This document shows, piece by piece, positions 42,562 to 51,322 of a stretch of DNA of 64,000 nt. How positions within the stretch are numbered: the first letter of the stretch is position 1; each line of letters opens with the position of its first letter. Under the pieces are notes generated by a model. The model saw only the letters and a list, made by a program, of their open reading frames with translations, ran no database searches and was not told where the DNA came from. This DNA comes from Muribaculaceae bacterium (lineage in GTDB: Bacteria > Bacteroidota > Bacteroidia > Bacteroidales > Muribaculaceae), in contig JAFZSO010000008.1 in NCBI GenBank assembly GCA_017619355.1, positions 28,201 to 92,200 on the forward strand, in the 5' to 3' direction. A program made the translations under genes and the position numbers.

Positions 42562-43833
42562 ATGACAATGAAACAACGTATCTTCACATTGTTTGCGGCC
42601 TTGCTTTGTGTTGCGTCGTCGGTCATTGCGGCGGTCAACACGGGCACATTGCTGTATGATAGCCGCATCAAGTCGCTCACGGTGGCTCCACGCAACAACC
42701 TCTACCTGCCGCCTATCTATGTGATGGGGAGCGACGACGTGCTTAACGTGAACTTCGACCTGCTCGACTATGACGTGCACTACTTGCGCTACAGCGTGAC
42801 GCACTGCAATGCCGACTGGCAGCCGTCGGTGCTTGTGGAGAGCGAATACGTGGATGGCTTCAACCAGGCCGACATCGATGACTATGCTCAGAGCTACACC
42901 ACCTTTGTGGGATACTATAACTACAACTTTACTATTCCTAACAACGATTTGCGCATTACTCGCAGTGGTAACTATCTGCTCACCGTCTATGAACAGGACG
43001 ATCCCGACAAACTGCTGTTCCAGACGCGTTTCTCAGTGTGCGAGAACACTGTGGGAGTGCATGCCGATGTGACGTCGCGCACCGATGTTGACTACAATGA
43101 CGCTCACCAGCAGCTGTCGTATGAGGTGACATACCGCCAGGGGCAGATAAGTGACCCCTATAACGAACTTACCAGCATCATTACACAGAACGGGCGTGAA
43201 GACAATGCCGTGGTGGTGACCAAGCCGCTCATGGTGCAGGCTGGCAAAGTGACCTACGACCATAATCAGCAACTCATCTTCCCGGCTGGCAACGAATACC
43301 GCCGCTTTGAGACCGTGAACATGCACACGCTGAACATGGGCGTGCAGAGCATTCAGTTTTTTGAGCCGTATTATCATGCCACCCTCATTACCGACGAGCC
43401 GCGAGCCAACACGCAATATCTCTACGACAAGACTCAATTTGGCCACTTCACCATTCGCAATGCCGAGGCCGACGACAGCTTTATCGAGTCGGAGTACATA
43501 GTCACGCATTTCAGCCTATACACCGGTGGACCTCTCACGGGTGGCAACCTGTTTGTGCAGGGCGGTTTCACCCAGGGGGTGCCTGCGTCGCAGTTGCTCA
43601 TGCACTATGACGAGGGTAGCGGTTGCTATCTGCTCGACATCATGCTCAAGCAGGGTGCTTACAACTATCAGTACCTGTGGGTGCCCGACGGCAGCGGAGT
43701 GGGCGAGACATGGAAGATTGAGGGCGACAAGTATCAGACGGTGAACGAGTACCTCATCAAGGTGTATGACCGTCCCATGGGCGAGCGCTACGACCACTTC
43801 GTGGGCTACGGCATCATTTACTCCGGCCGCTAA
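42562..43833 (+). CDS. Type IX secretion system plug protein (DUF5103)
   Basis: A 423-residue periplasmic/outer membrane-associated protein with a signal peptide (FTLFAALLCVASSVIA). The N-terminal beta-sandwich shows YDSRIKSLTVAPRNN, LRYSVTHCNADWQPS, EYVDGFNQADIDDYAQSYTT and YNYNFTIPNNDLRITRSGNYLL. These are hallmarks of DUF5103, the Plug that closes the SprA translocon of the type IX secretion system. A C-terminal domain (YNYQYLWVPDGSG, TVNEYLIKVYDRPMGERYD) completes the family length. The presence of Plug implies that the host has T9SS, consistent with the type IX-like tails seen elsewhere in the window. No SprA gene is in this window. Confidence 0.85.
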   Translation: MTMKQRIFTLFAALLCVASSVIAAVNTGTLLYDSRIKSLTVAPRNNLYLPPIYVMGSDDVLNVNFDLLDYDVHYLRYSVTHCNADWQPSVLVESEYVDGFNQADIDDYAQSYTTFVGYYNYNFTIPNNDLRITRSGNYLLTVYEQDDPDKLLFQTRFSVCENTVGVHADVTSRTDVDYNDAHQQLSYEVTYRQGQISDPYNELTSIITQNGREDNAVVVTKPLMVQAGKVTYDHNQQLIFPAGNEYRRFETVNMHTLNMGVQSIQFFEPYYHATLITDEPRANTQYLYDKTQFGHFTIRNAEADDSFIESEYIVTHFSLYTGGPLTGGNLFVQGGFTQGVPASQLLMHYDEGSGCYLLDIMLKQGAYNYQYLWVPDGSGVGETWKIEGDKYQTVNEYLIKVYDRPMGERYDHFVGYGIIYSGR

Positions 43834-43919
43834 AAAATTTCACTTTGTTTTTTATTGTGCTCTACTTTTCTTAAAGTCTACCTACTACGGCATCGATTTG
43901 TTGTGGTAAAACTGATAAA

Positions 43920-44891
43920 TTAGCGTAGAAGGAGGTAGGCGGTGTAGGCGATGTAGCAGGCGATGAAAATGAAACCCTCGATGCGGTCGAAGGTGCGCTT
44001 CTTGAAGGTGAAGGCTACGATATAGGTCATGACAGCAGCCACAAGCACCACGAGATAGTCGACGATGTTGATGTTGACCAGCGTGAGCGGTTTCACGGTA
44101 GACGCAATGCCGAGCACAAGCAGAATGTTGAACACATTGGAGCCGAGCACATTTCCCAACGCCAACTGGGGATTGTGCTTGCAAGCCGCCACAATGGCTG
44201 TGATGAGTTCGGGCAGAGAGGTGCCGATGGCCACGATGGTGATGGAGATGACTGCGTCGCTCATGCCCCATGCCTTGGCCAGATTCTTGGCGGAGTCGAG
44301 AAACATGTTTCCGCCATAGATGAGGGCGGCGAGCGAAACTATCGCAATCACAGCAAGCAGAATGACATTTTTTCCCTCGAGCGACGATTTGGCGTCGTCG
44401 GCATCGGCAAGTGCCTGCTGTGGATTCTTGGCTTTTCCGAAAACCACATAGCCCATGTAGCCAATGAAGAGAATGAGGAAGAAGATACCATCGATACGCG
44501 ACAGGGTGTTCTCGTGAATGCCCGGCACAATGGAATCGTTGCAAAGTAGCAGGAGCATGAGTGCGGCAAAGATGCCGAAGGGGATGTCGCGGCGCTGCGT
44601 CTGCCGCTCGATAGCGAATGGCATGATGGCTGCCGAAACGCCGAGGATAAGGAAGATGTTACCAATGTTAGAGCCAATGACATTGCCCATGGCGATGTCG
44701 CCTTCTCCCTTGAGTGCCGACGAGATGGACACGAAGAGCTCGGGCGAACTGGTGCCCATGCCCACGATGGTGAGTCCGATGATGAAGTTGGAAATGTTGG
44801 CGCGTTTGGCAATGGCTACCGAGGAGTCGACCAGATAGTTGGCTCCGAGCAGCAGCAACGAAAGGCCTATGGCTAAAAACAGGTAATCCAT
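43920..44891 (-). CDS. Calcium/sodium antiporter of the CaCA family
   Basis: A 323-residue inner membrane protein with ten predicted helices. The two inverted alpha-repeats are clear: GMGTSSPELFVSISSALKG with GNVIGSNIGNI, and AIGTSLPELITAIVAACK with GNVLGSNVFNI, which hold the ion-binding Glu and Ser/Asn residues. It exchanges Ca2+ for Na+ (YrbG/NCX-like), keeping cytoplasmic Ca2+ low. A cytoplasmic loop of about 35 residues (GKAKNPQQALADADDAKSS) separates the halves. It starts 12 bases after the AAA-CYTH gene and is transcribed with it. Confidence 0.9.
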   Translation of the reverse strand: MDYLFLAIGLSLLLLGANYLVDSSVAIAKRANISNFIIGLTIVGMGTSSPELFVSISSALKGEGDIAMGNVIGSNIGNIFLILGVSAAIMPFAIERQTQRRDIPFGIFAALMLLLLCNDSIVPGIHENTLSRIDGIFFLILFIGYMGYVVFGKAKNPQQALADADDAKSSLEGKNVILLAVIAIVSLAALIYGGNMFLDSAKNLAKAWGMSDAVISITIVAIGTSLPELITAIVAACKHNPQLALGNVLGSNVFNILLVLGIASTVKPLTLVNINIVDYLVVLVAAVMTYIVAFTFKKRTFDRIEGFIFIACYIAYTAYLLLR

Positions 44892-44903
44892 GCAGAGGCT
44901 GAC

Positions 44904-45995
44904 TTATTTCTTGGCAAGGCTCGAGTTGTAGTACTCATAGTTGCCAGTAACGTCCTTGATAACCTTGATGAACGGAGGGAAGCTGATGGCATCGGGATCG
45001 GTGACGCCCTCGATTTCGAGAATGTGCAGGTTGATGTCGGGCTCAATGTAGCTGTCGAGTTCGAAGTATTGTTTCTCCCAAACGAAGTTCTTGCGGATTT
45101 TGCGAATGGTCTTGCGGGAGTGGTCGCGCTGCTGCATGAGCGAGACATACTGCACAGGGCTGATCTGTCGCTCGGTCTCGATGCGCTCGGTGGCGCTGAT
45201 TTGCTTCTTGGTGGTCTGGAAATAGGAGTAGATGCCTTGCCAGCCACGCTTGCGCAGCCTGACCTCGGTACCAACCTCGGAGAGCAGATAGGTCTGCTCG
45301 ATTTCACTCTCGATGTAGTTGGGAATCTCGCCGGTGACCTCGACCACATATTTACGTTCGGCCTCGATGGGACCAGGCAGACCGATGCCCAGCACATTAG
45401 AGATCTCGGTGAGCACATTGTTGATTTTCTTCTCGAAATCTACCTCGTTGTCGATGATGCGCAGATGGGGGTGTCCGGTCCAGGCCTGGATGAGCTTGTT
45501 GTCGAGATTAATGGCTTGCTCCACGCCTTCGCTACGGGCCTCGTTGTTGGCTGTAGTGTAGAATTGCTCGGCACCATTGGCAGCGGTGACAAGGTGCAGC
45601 ACGGCGTCGTAACGCGTGTCGCGCAGGCGCACGATGTTGAGTTCTGACTCTTCGAGAATGGCTTGCCACATCTCGGGCGCAAGATAGGCAGAGATGTCCA
45701 TGACACCACGGTCACACACAAGCAGGGCGGGTTTCTTGCATTTTTGTGCCATTTTCACGAAGAGGTCTTCAAGCTCCAATTGGGTGCGCAGAGTGGCTTT
45801 CTCGGCCTCATAGAAGAGTTCCTTGTTACTTGTCAGGTAATTCACACCGGCATGAGCGAACATGGTGGGGACTTCGGGGATTGCGAACACCTGGAAGCCT
45901 AACTCGGTGAAATGCTCGATAATCTTGGCGAGAGCGGTAGTCTTGCCGGCACAAGGTCCTCCTGTGAGGACGATTTTAGTGATAGTATTGTTCAT
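44904..45995 (-). CDS. P-loop kinase-like AAA domain fused to a CYTH triphosphate-tunnel domain
   Basis: The 363-residue cytoplasmic protein has an N-terminal P-loop ATPase (residues 5-200) with Walker A GGPCAGKTT (12-20), CDRGVMD (94-100) and a nucleotide-kinase-like layout (AAA_28 type). Residues 210-355 form a CYTH domain: the signature EAERK (211-215), TYLLSEVGTEVRLRKRG, FQTTKK, ERIETERQIS and LHILEIEG supply the alternating charged residues of a triphosphate tunnel. CYTH enzymes hydrolyse or process triphosphates and polyphosphate; plants have uridine kinase-like-CYTH fusions (TTM1/2) of comparable design. The substrate is unknown. It is the first gene before the Ca2+/Na+ antiporter. Confidence 0.82.
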   Translation of the reverse strand: MNNTITKIVLTGGPCAGKTTALAKIIEHFTELGFQVFAIPEVPTMFAHAGVNYLTSNKELFYEAEKATLRTQLELEDLFVKMAQKCKKPALLVCDRGVMDISAYLAPEMWQAILEESELNIVRLRDTRYDAVLHLVTAANGAEQFYTTANNEARSEGVEQAINLDNKLIQAWTGHPHLRIIDNEVDFEKKINNVLTEISNVLGIGLPGPIEAERKYVVEVTGEIPNYIESEIEQTYLLSEVGTEVRLRKRGWQGIYSYFQTTKKQISATERIETERQISPVQYVSLMQQRDHSRKTIRKIRKNFVWEKQYFELDSYIEPDINLHILEIEGVTDPDAISFPPFIKVIKDVTGNYEYYNSSLAKK

Positions 45996-46082
45996 CGTAT
46001 AGAAAACATTAACAGTCAGTTGGTTTAATAACGAGAGTGCATGTCAAGAAAAAATGATTAGCACAGTTTCAAAAACAATCTG

Positions 46083-46114
46083 CTAAATTACAAACAAAAT
46101 TTTAAATTGCCAAA
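46083..46114 (-). promoter_or_regulatory. Promoter of the AAA-CYTH/antiporter operon
   Basis: TTTG (46111-46114), 20 bases, TAATTTAG (46083-46090) on the minus strand, one mismatch. The leader would be about 80 bases. Confidence 0.6.
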
Positions 46115-46148
46115 TGTGTGGGGCAAGAACTAAGAATGTGGGCATAAA

Positions 46149-46180
46149 TTTGCTAAAACCGAAAATTCGTTGTATTTTCG
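46149..46180 (+). promoter_or_regulatory. Promoter of the folP operon
   Basis: TTTG (46149-46152), 20 bases, TATTTTCG (46173-46180), one mismatch in the -7 box. Back to back with the AAA-CYTH promoter. Confidence 0.6.
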
Positions 46181-46207
46181 CAAAGCAATTTAAATGAAAG
46201 CCGTTGC

Positions 46208-47068
46208 ATGAAGCCATTTAAAAGTTATAGCATTAATGTGAAGGGTGAACTGAAAGAGATCACCCAGCCATGGGTGATGGGCATCCTGAACGTGACCCCT
46301 GACTCATTCTATGCCGGTAGCCGATGTGACATGACCGAGAAGATTGAGCATCGTGTGACTGAGATGGTAGAGGAGGGCGCTGATGTGATTGACATCGGGG
46401 CTTACTCGACCCGCCCTGGTGCAGCCGAGGTTAGTGCTGAGGAAGAGTTTGCACGGCTTAAGGAAGGCATGGAGATTGTGCACAGGCTTGCCCCTGGGGT
46501 ACTGACTTCGGTTGACACATTCAGGGCCGTTGTTGCTGCCCGGTGTGTTGAAGAACTGGGCGTGGACATGGTGAACGATGTGAGTGGCGGAGAACTTGAC
46601 CCGCAGATGTTTTCGACCGTTGCACGGCTTCAGGTTCCCTACATTGTGATGCACATGCGCGGCACTCCCGCTACCATGCAGCAGCTCACGCAATACGACG
46701 ATGTGACCGCCGAGGTGCTGGAGTGGCTGGCGCGTAAGGTCGATACCCTGCATCAAATGGGTGTGGCTGATGTGATAGCCGACCCGGGATTCGGGTTCAG
46801 CAAGACGCTGGATCAGAACTATGAAATGCTGTCGCATCTCAATGCCTTTGCTAAGCTCGATGTGCCATTGCTTGTGGGCGTTTCGCGGAAGTCGATGATA
46901 TATAAGTTCTTTGGAACCACCCCCGCCGAGGCGTTGAACGGTACTACGGTGCTGAATACACTTGCCTTGCTGCAAGGAACCCATATTTTGCGTGTTCATG
47001 ATGTGAAGATGGCCAAGGAGGCTGTGAAACTTGTGATGAAAACATATCCCGACATATACAAACTCTGA
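46208..47068 (+). CDS. folP: Dihydropteroate synthase
   Basis: FolP condenses p-aminobenzoate with dihydropterin pyrophosphate in folate synthesis and is the sulfonamide target. The 286-residue TIM barrel shows the pterin-binding GILNVTPDSF, DVIDIGAYSTRPGA, the central VDMVNDVSGG, MHMRGTP, IADPGFGFSKTLDQNYEML, LVGVSRKSMIY and the terminal HDVKMAKEAVKL. These are the expected positions of the pyrophosphate- and pABA-binding loops, with the usual Ser in STRPGA. It starts a compact run folP-cdaA-DUF3109. A five-codon mini-ORF (46194-46211) ends on its start codon. Confidence 0.95.
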   Translation: MKPFKSYSINVKGELKEITQPWVMGILNVTPDSFYAGSRCDMTEKIEHRVTEMVEEGADVIDIGAYSTRPGAAEVSAEEEFARLKEGMEIVHRLAPGVLTSVDTFRAVVAARCVEELGVDMVNDVSGGELDPQMFSTVARLQVPYIVMHMRGTPATMQQLTQYDDVTAEVLEWLARKVDTLHQMGVADVIADPGFGFSKTLDQNYEMLSHLNAFAKLDVPLLVGVSRKSMIYKFFGTTPAEALNGTTVLNTLALLQGTHILRVHDVKMAKEAVKLVMKTYPDIYKL

Positions 47069-47078
47069 TTATAACACT

Positions 47079-47861
47079 ATGGAATCGATACTTGGACTGA
47101 TAAGCATCAAAGACATAATAGACATATTGCTTGTTGCAACGCTGCTGTTCTATCTCTACAAGACGATGAAGGACTCGGGTTCGCTGAACATATTTCTCGG
47201 CGTGCTCTCGTTCGTCATCACATGGGTGGTGCTGTATAAGATACTCGACATGCAGCTGATAGGCACACTGATGGACAAGTTTATCGACATAGGCTTGTTT
47301 GTTATTGTGATCTTGTTTCAGGACCAGATTCGTCGCTTCTTGATGGAGATCGGTTCGCGCAAAGGTTTGAAATTCATCACAAAACTATGGCACAAGGGCG
47401 ACACAACTGCTCAGAAGCAGAAGTGGGTGATGCCGGTGGTGTACGCCTGCATGAGCATGTCGAAGTCGAAGACGGGTGCCCTGATAGTGGTACGTCAGCA
47501 GATACCGCTCGATGACTATGAGAAGACGGGCGATATGATTGATGCTAACCTGAATAATCGATTGATAGAGAATATATTCTTCAAGAATAGCCCCTTGCAC
47601 GATGGGGCATTGATTATCGACGGAACCAAGATGAAGGCTGCGGGTTGCATTCTTCCCGTGTCGCACGACACCGATTTGCCAAGATACCTGGGCCTTCGCC
47701 ACCGTTCGGCATTGGGCATTTCACAGGCGACCGATGCGATTGCCATTGTGGTGAGCGAGGAAACGGGCAACATTTCGTATGCTCATCGAGGTGAACTTCA
47801 CCTGAAACTGAGCAGTACGGAGCTGGAACAGGCGTTATCGGAACTGTCGGTTAATAATTGA
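47079..47861 (+). CDS. cdaA: Diadenylate cyclase CdaA
   Basis: CdaA makes cyclic di-AMP from two ATP. The 260-residue protein has three N-terminal membrane helices (about 10-30, 37-57, 63-83), FQDQIRRFLMEIG and a DAC domain with the signature NSPLHDGALII (DGA motif near residue 180) and RHRSALGIS (RHR motif near 207), both intact. A C-terminal stretch, VSEETGNISYAHRGELHLKL, matches the family. The gene lies 10 bases after folP and overlaps the next frame by four bases (TTGA). The folP-cdaA neighbourhood is common in Bacteroidetes; c-di-AMP usually governs osmotic and cell-wall homeostasis. Confidence 0.95.
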   Translation: MESILGLISIKDIIDILLVATLLFYLYKTMKDSGSLNIFLGVLSFVITWVVLYKILDMQLIGTLMDKFIDIGLFVIVILFQDQIRRFLMEIGSRKGLKFITKLWHKGDTTAQKQKWVMPVVYACMSMSKSKTGALIVVRQQIPLDDYEKTGDMIDANLNNRLIENIFFKNSPLHDGALIIDGTKMKAAGCILPVSHDTDLPRYLGLRHRSALGISQATDAIAIVVSEETGNISYAHRGELHLKLSSTELEQALSELSVNN

Positions 47862-47884
47862 AGCGAGTCATGAGTGGAGGCGGA

Positions 47885-48469
47885 ATGTTTGAGATAGGGA
47901 ATACGCTGGTGAGTCTGGATCTTGCGGAGCGATTCTTCTGCTGTAACATTGATGCCTGCCTGGGGGCGTGTTGCATTGAAGGCGACGCTGGGGCTCCCAT
48001 CACTCAAAACGAATATGCCAAACTGAAGGAGGTGCTGCCTGTGGTGTGGGATGACCTGCTCCCCCGTGCTCAGCAACAAATTAAGGAAAGCGGCGTGGCC
48101 TGCTTTGACCCCGAGGGTGAGATGGTGACGCAGATAGTTGATGGCAAGAATTGTGTGTTCTCATGCTACCTGCCTGGAGGCAAGTGCATCTGTGCCATAG
48201 AGAAGGCTTTTCACGAGGGACGCATTGGGTGGCGCAAACCCATCTCGTGCTATCTGTATCCTGTGCGTGTGAAGAAATTCCCCACTTTCACTACGGTGAA
48301 CTATGACCGCTGGAAGATATGCAAAAGCGCTGAGGTGCAGGGTCGGCTGAAGAAGGTGCGGCTCTATGAATTCCTGCGCGAACCGCTCATTGAGCGTTTT
48401 GGCCAGGAGTGGTATGATGAACTGGTGCTGAATTGCAAGGAGTATATCAAGGCCTATCTGGAAGATTGA
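47885..48469 (+). CDS. DUF3109 family Cys-rich protein
   Basis: A 194-residue cytoplasmic protein of the DUF3109/YkgJ-like group. The Cys cluster CNIDACLGACCIEGDAGAP (near residues 20-38), CVFSCYLPGGKCICAIEKA and SCYLYPVRV form a probable metal (Fe-S or Zn) site. The function is unknown. Starts at 47858 (TTG, overlapping the cdaA stop) and 47870 are possible, but MFEIGNTLVSLDL at 47885 fits the family N-terminus and has GGAGG 8 bases upstream, a rare Shine-Dalgarno-like match for this lineage. It is translationally close to cdaA. Confidence 0.8.
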   Translation: MFEIGNTLVSLDLAERFFCCNIDACLGACCIEGDAGAPITQNEYAKLKEVLPVVWDDLLPRAQQQIKESGVACFDPEGEMVTQIVDGKNCVFSCYLPGGKCICAIEKAFHEGRIGWRKPISCYLYPVRVKKFPTFTTVNYDRWKICKSAEVQGRLKKVRLYEFLREPLIERFGQEWYDELVLNCKEYIKAYLED

Positions 48470-48519
48470 GATGGGGTTTAAATGCGTATAATATCTACAA
48501 TCAATAGGTAATCATAACA

Positions 48520-49530
48520 ATGAAAAAGTATCTCTTTATAGCTTTGACGGTGCTGTGGGCAATATACATGCAGGGTCAGGACAATACATTTTGGTTAGGT
48601 GCCGATATTAGCGGCACTACCGAGATGGAGTCACATGGATGGCAACTTTATAATGCCGCAGGTGAACCTCGTGAGAATACTGCTCTAATGAAAGAGCTGG
48701 GCTTGAATGCTGTGCGGTTGCGTGTGTGGGTGAACCCCAAACGGGGTTTCAGCAGCAAGGAGGATGTGCTGGTGATGGCCAAGCGTGCTCAGGCTTTGGG
48801 CATGGCCATCATGATAGATTTCCACTATAGCGACTGGTGGGCCGACCCTGGCAAACAGCACATACCCGCTCAATGGAAGGGCATGAACTGCAAACAGATG
48901 TGCAAGGCGCTCGCCAAACATACGCGTGAGACACTGGCGTTGTTGAAGAATAACGGTATCGATGTGAAGTGGGTGCAGGTTGGCAACGAGACGACCAATG
49001 GTTTCCTGTGGCCCACTGGTATGGCCACCATCAACATGGCGCAGTATGCTGCACTCACCCAGGCAGGCTATGAGGCGGTGAAGCAGGTGTACCCTGATGC
49101 TATAGTAATTGTGCATCTGGATGCCGGAAGTGATGCACAGCGCTATAACTTCATTTTTGACGGATTAGTGAAGTATGGAGCCAAGTTCGATATGATTGGC
49201 ATGAGTCTATATCCCTACTGGGACATGAAGGCGGGGCTTGAAATTGACTATAAAGGAACGATTGAACATTGTGTAGATAACATCAAGGTTTTCAATAAGA
49301 AATATGGTTGCGAACTGATGCTTGTGGAGGTCGGCGTGGAGGCGGCTAATCCTGTTGAAGGCAAACGCATCATAGCAGAAATGATTGATGCGATGAAGAC
49401 GCAGACCGATGGTCACTGCCATGGGGTTTTCTACTGGGCACCTGAGGCCGAGGGTTATTATCCGCTGGGCGCATTCAAAGACCACAAGCCCACCGCCATC
49501 ATGGAAGCCTTCACTGAAGCGGCAAGATAA
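48520..49530 (+). CDS. GH53 endo-beta-1,4-galactanase
   Basis: A 336-residue secreted enzyme that cleaves beta-1,4-galactan side chains of pectin. The signal peptide is about residues 1-19. The GH53 hallmarks are WLGADISGTTEME, GLNAVRLRVWVNP, IDFHYSDWWADPGKQ with IPAQW, the acid/base Glu157 in VQVGNET and the nucleophile Glu269 in LVEVGVE, then YWAPEAEGYYPLG. The length is that of a catalytic domain alone, without a carbohydrate-binding module. No SusC/SusD genes are adjacent, so it is not in a classical polysaccharide utilisation locus. No promoter box is visible in the 50-base gap after the DUF3109 gene. Confidence 0.92.
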   Translation: MKKYLFIALTVLWAIYMQGQDNTFWLGADISGTTEMESHGWQLYNAAGEPRENTALMKELGLNAVRLRVWVNPKRGFSSKEDVLVMAKRAQALGMAIMIDFHYSDWWADPGKQHIPAQWKGMNCKQMCKALAKHTRETLALLKNNGIDVKWVQVGNETTNGFLWPTGMATINMAQYAALTQAGYEAVKQVYPDAIVIVHLDAGSDAQRYNFIFDGLVKYGAKFDMIGMSLYPYWDMKAGLEIDYKGTIEHCVDNIKVFNKKYGCELMLVEVGVEAANPVEGKRIIAEMIDAMKTQTDGHCHGVFYWAPEAEGYYPLGAFKDHKPTAIMEAFTEAAR

Positions 49531-49554
49531 AAAGCGACCATGCGGCAGCTTTTT
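49529..49554. terminator. Possible bidirectional terminator after GH53
   Basis: AAAAAGC pairs with GCTTTTT across a 12-base loop, with the left arm starting in the GH53 stop codon. Weak stem, but well placed between convergent genes. Confidence 0.4.
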
Positions 49555-49603
49555 GCGTTTAACTCATATCCTAATGTCCGAATTGGGTGAGAGAGTGAGA
49601 CTC

Positions 49604-50167
49604 TTACTCTGCTAATTCGTTGTAATTCACATGCTCTGAGTTTATTAGCTTCAATTTGCCGTTGTCCCATTCATAAGTGTTGATATCCACATCGTTGTCG
49701 AGGCGCCAAATGCCTACTATGTGTTTCTCGGCAGGATAGATTTCGGGACTATTGATTTCATCGTAACCTTCAACTTCCTCTTTTAGAAAGCGATGCGTTT
49801 TCTGGTCCCACAGAAAAGCCGTGTAGGTGAAGTTGCCAAACATGTTAACCGGCCCGTTGCACACCTGCAAGTCGGGATAACCATCGAAATTGATGTCTTC
49901 CTCCAGTATCTCGCCAAAGCCATTCCATTCGGCGGTGTCGAGCGGCTCAGCCCATACCGTGCGCACCTCGGTTTGCCCCATGGCGTCGGTGATGAATAGG
50001 AGAATGCTATCGGCATGGCACCACTGGTCATCGTTTTCATCACAGGATTGCAGAACTTGGGTGCGGAACGTGAAATCACCGCGCTCGGGCACATACTGAC
50101 GCGCTATGGCGGGCAAAGCGATGCTGATGGCCAAAGCCGACATAATTGCTAATGCTGAATGTTTCAT
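49604..50167 (-). CDS. Secreted protein with VCBS/XAC2610-like calcium loop
   Basis: A 187-residue protein with a signal peptide (MKHSALAIMSALAISIALPAIA). The mature domain has EDINFDGYPDLQVCNG, a DxxxDGxxD loop like FG-GAP/VCBS or XAC2610-type proteins, followed by YTAFLWDQKTHRF and a final KLKLINSEHV strand. Relatives are periplasmic beta-proteins of unknown function. It starts 27 bases after the stop of the aldo/keto reductase gene and probably ends that transcript. Confidence 0.65.
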   Translation of the reverse strand: MKHSALAIMSALAISIALPAIARQYVPERGDFTFRTQVLQSCDENDDQWCHADSILLFITDAMGQTEVRTVWAEPLDTAEWNGFGEILEEDINFDGYPDLQVCNGPVNMFGNFTYTAFLWDQKTHRFLKEEVEGYDEINSPEIYPAEKHIVGIWRLDNDVDINTYEWDNGKLKLINSEHVNYNELAE

Positions 50168-50194
50168 GACTGATATATCTTAATTATTAAAAGA

Positions 50195-51313
50195 CTATTT
50201 TTCAAACTCTTGCGCTACAAGTTCGAGGTTGTCGATGATGGGCAGTTGCTGTGGGCAGCGACTCTCGCACTGGCCACACTTCAGGCATTCGCTTGCCTTG
50301 CTGTGTGTCTCGCAGAGTTGCTGATACTTGTTGATGGGTTCCATCCATCGTTGTCCGTCGCCAAACTGCTTGACTGTGTTGTAGAGAGCAAAATACTCGG
50401 GAATGGCGATGTCCATAGGGCAACCATTTGTGCAGTAGTGACAGGCAGTACAAGGAATGCCTTTTGACTCTTTAATGATGGTTGCAGCAGTGTCGATGGC
50501 TTCCTTTTCCTGCTCGTTGAGCGGAACGAAATCCTGCATGAATGAAGTGTTGTCATCGACTTGTTCCAGGTTGCTCATGCCGCTGAGAACCATGTAAATG
50601 TTGGGAAGAGATGCCGTGTATCTTACGGCCCACGATGCGGCGCTCATTTCGGGGTTGATGCTGCGGAATAGCTCGTCCACTTTCTCGGGAACTTTGGCAA
50701 GTGCTCCTCCTTTTACTGGTTCCATAACAATGACGGGCTTGCCATGTTGTGTGCATATTTCGTGGCATTTGCTGGCATGAACTCTGGGGCTGTCCCAGTC
50801 GATGTAGTTGAGCTGGAGTTGGACAAACTCGGTTTCGGGGTGTTCGGTAAGCACTTTCTCGAGCAAGTCGGGGTCGTCGTGGAACGAAAATCCCATGTGG
50901 CGGACTCTGCCTTCCTGTTTCATGCGTGAGATGAACGCGAAAACATCATACTGCTGTATCTTCTCGTAGTAGCTCTTGTTAATGGCATGAAGCCAGTAGT
51001 AGTCGAAGTATTCCACGCCACAGCGTTCGAGTTGCTCTTTGAAGATGCGTGGCAGGTCGTCGGCCGACTTGACTTCCCAAATGGGGAACTTGTCGGTGAC
51101 GGTGAAGGCTTCACGAGGATATCGTTTGACTACTGCTTCGCGGAATGTGGTTTCGCTGTGTCCGTCGTGATAGCCATAGGCCGTATCAAAATAGGTGAAA
51201 CCACGCTCCATGAACAGGTCGACCATGGGTATGACCTGATCAATGTCTATGGAGCTCTTGTCGTCGTTGTCGAGCAATGGCAGTCGCATGAGCCCGAAAC
51301 CAAGTTTCTTCAT
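50195..51313 (-). CDS. Aldo/keto reductase with C-terminal 2x[4Fe-4S] ferredoxin domain
   Basis: A 372-residue cytoplasmic oxidoreductase. The aldo/keto reductase barrel shows GFGLMRLPL, FDTAYGYHDGHSE with the catalytic Tyr, YWLHAINK, GFSFHDDP and LSGMSNLEQVDDN. The last 80 residues hold two Cys clusters, CTACHYCTNGCPMDI and CLKCGQCESRCPQQLPI, for two [4Fe-4S] centres. This Fe-S-AKR architecture is common in anaerobes; the substrates are unknown. The gene is packed between the ECF S component (9 bases) and the secreted protein gene downstream. Confidence 0.9.
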   Translation of the reverse strand: MKKLGFGLMRLPLLDNDDKSSIDIDQVIPMVDLFMERGFTYFDTAYGYHDGHSETTFREAVVKRYPREAFTVTDKFPIWEVKSADDLPRIFKEQLERCGVEYFDYYWLHAINKSYYEKIQQYDVFAFISRMKQEGRVRHMGFSFHDDPDLLEKVLTEHPETEFVQLQLNYIDWDSPRVHASKCHEICTQHGKPVIVMEPVKGGALAKVPEKVDELFRSINPEMSAASWAVRYTASLPNIYMVLSGMSNLEQVDDNTSFMQDFVPLNEQEKEAIDTAATIIKESKGIPCTACHYCTNGCPMDIAIPEYFALYNTVKQFGDGQRWMEPINKYQQLCETHSKASECLKCGQCESRCPQQLPIIDNLELVAQEFEK

Positions 51314-51322
51314 GGTGCTGTC

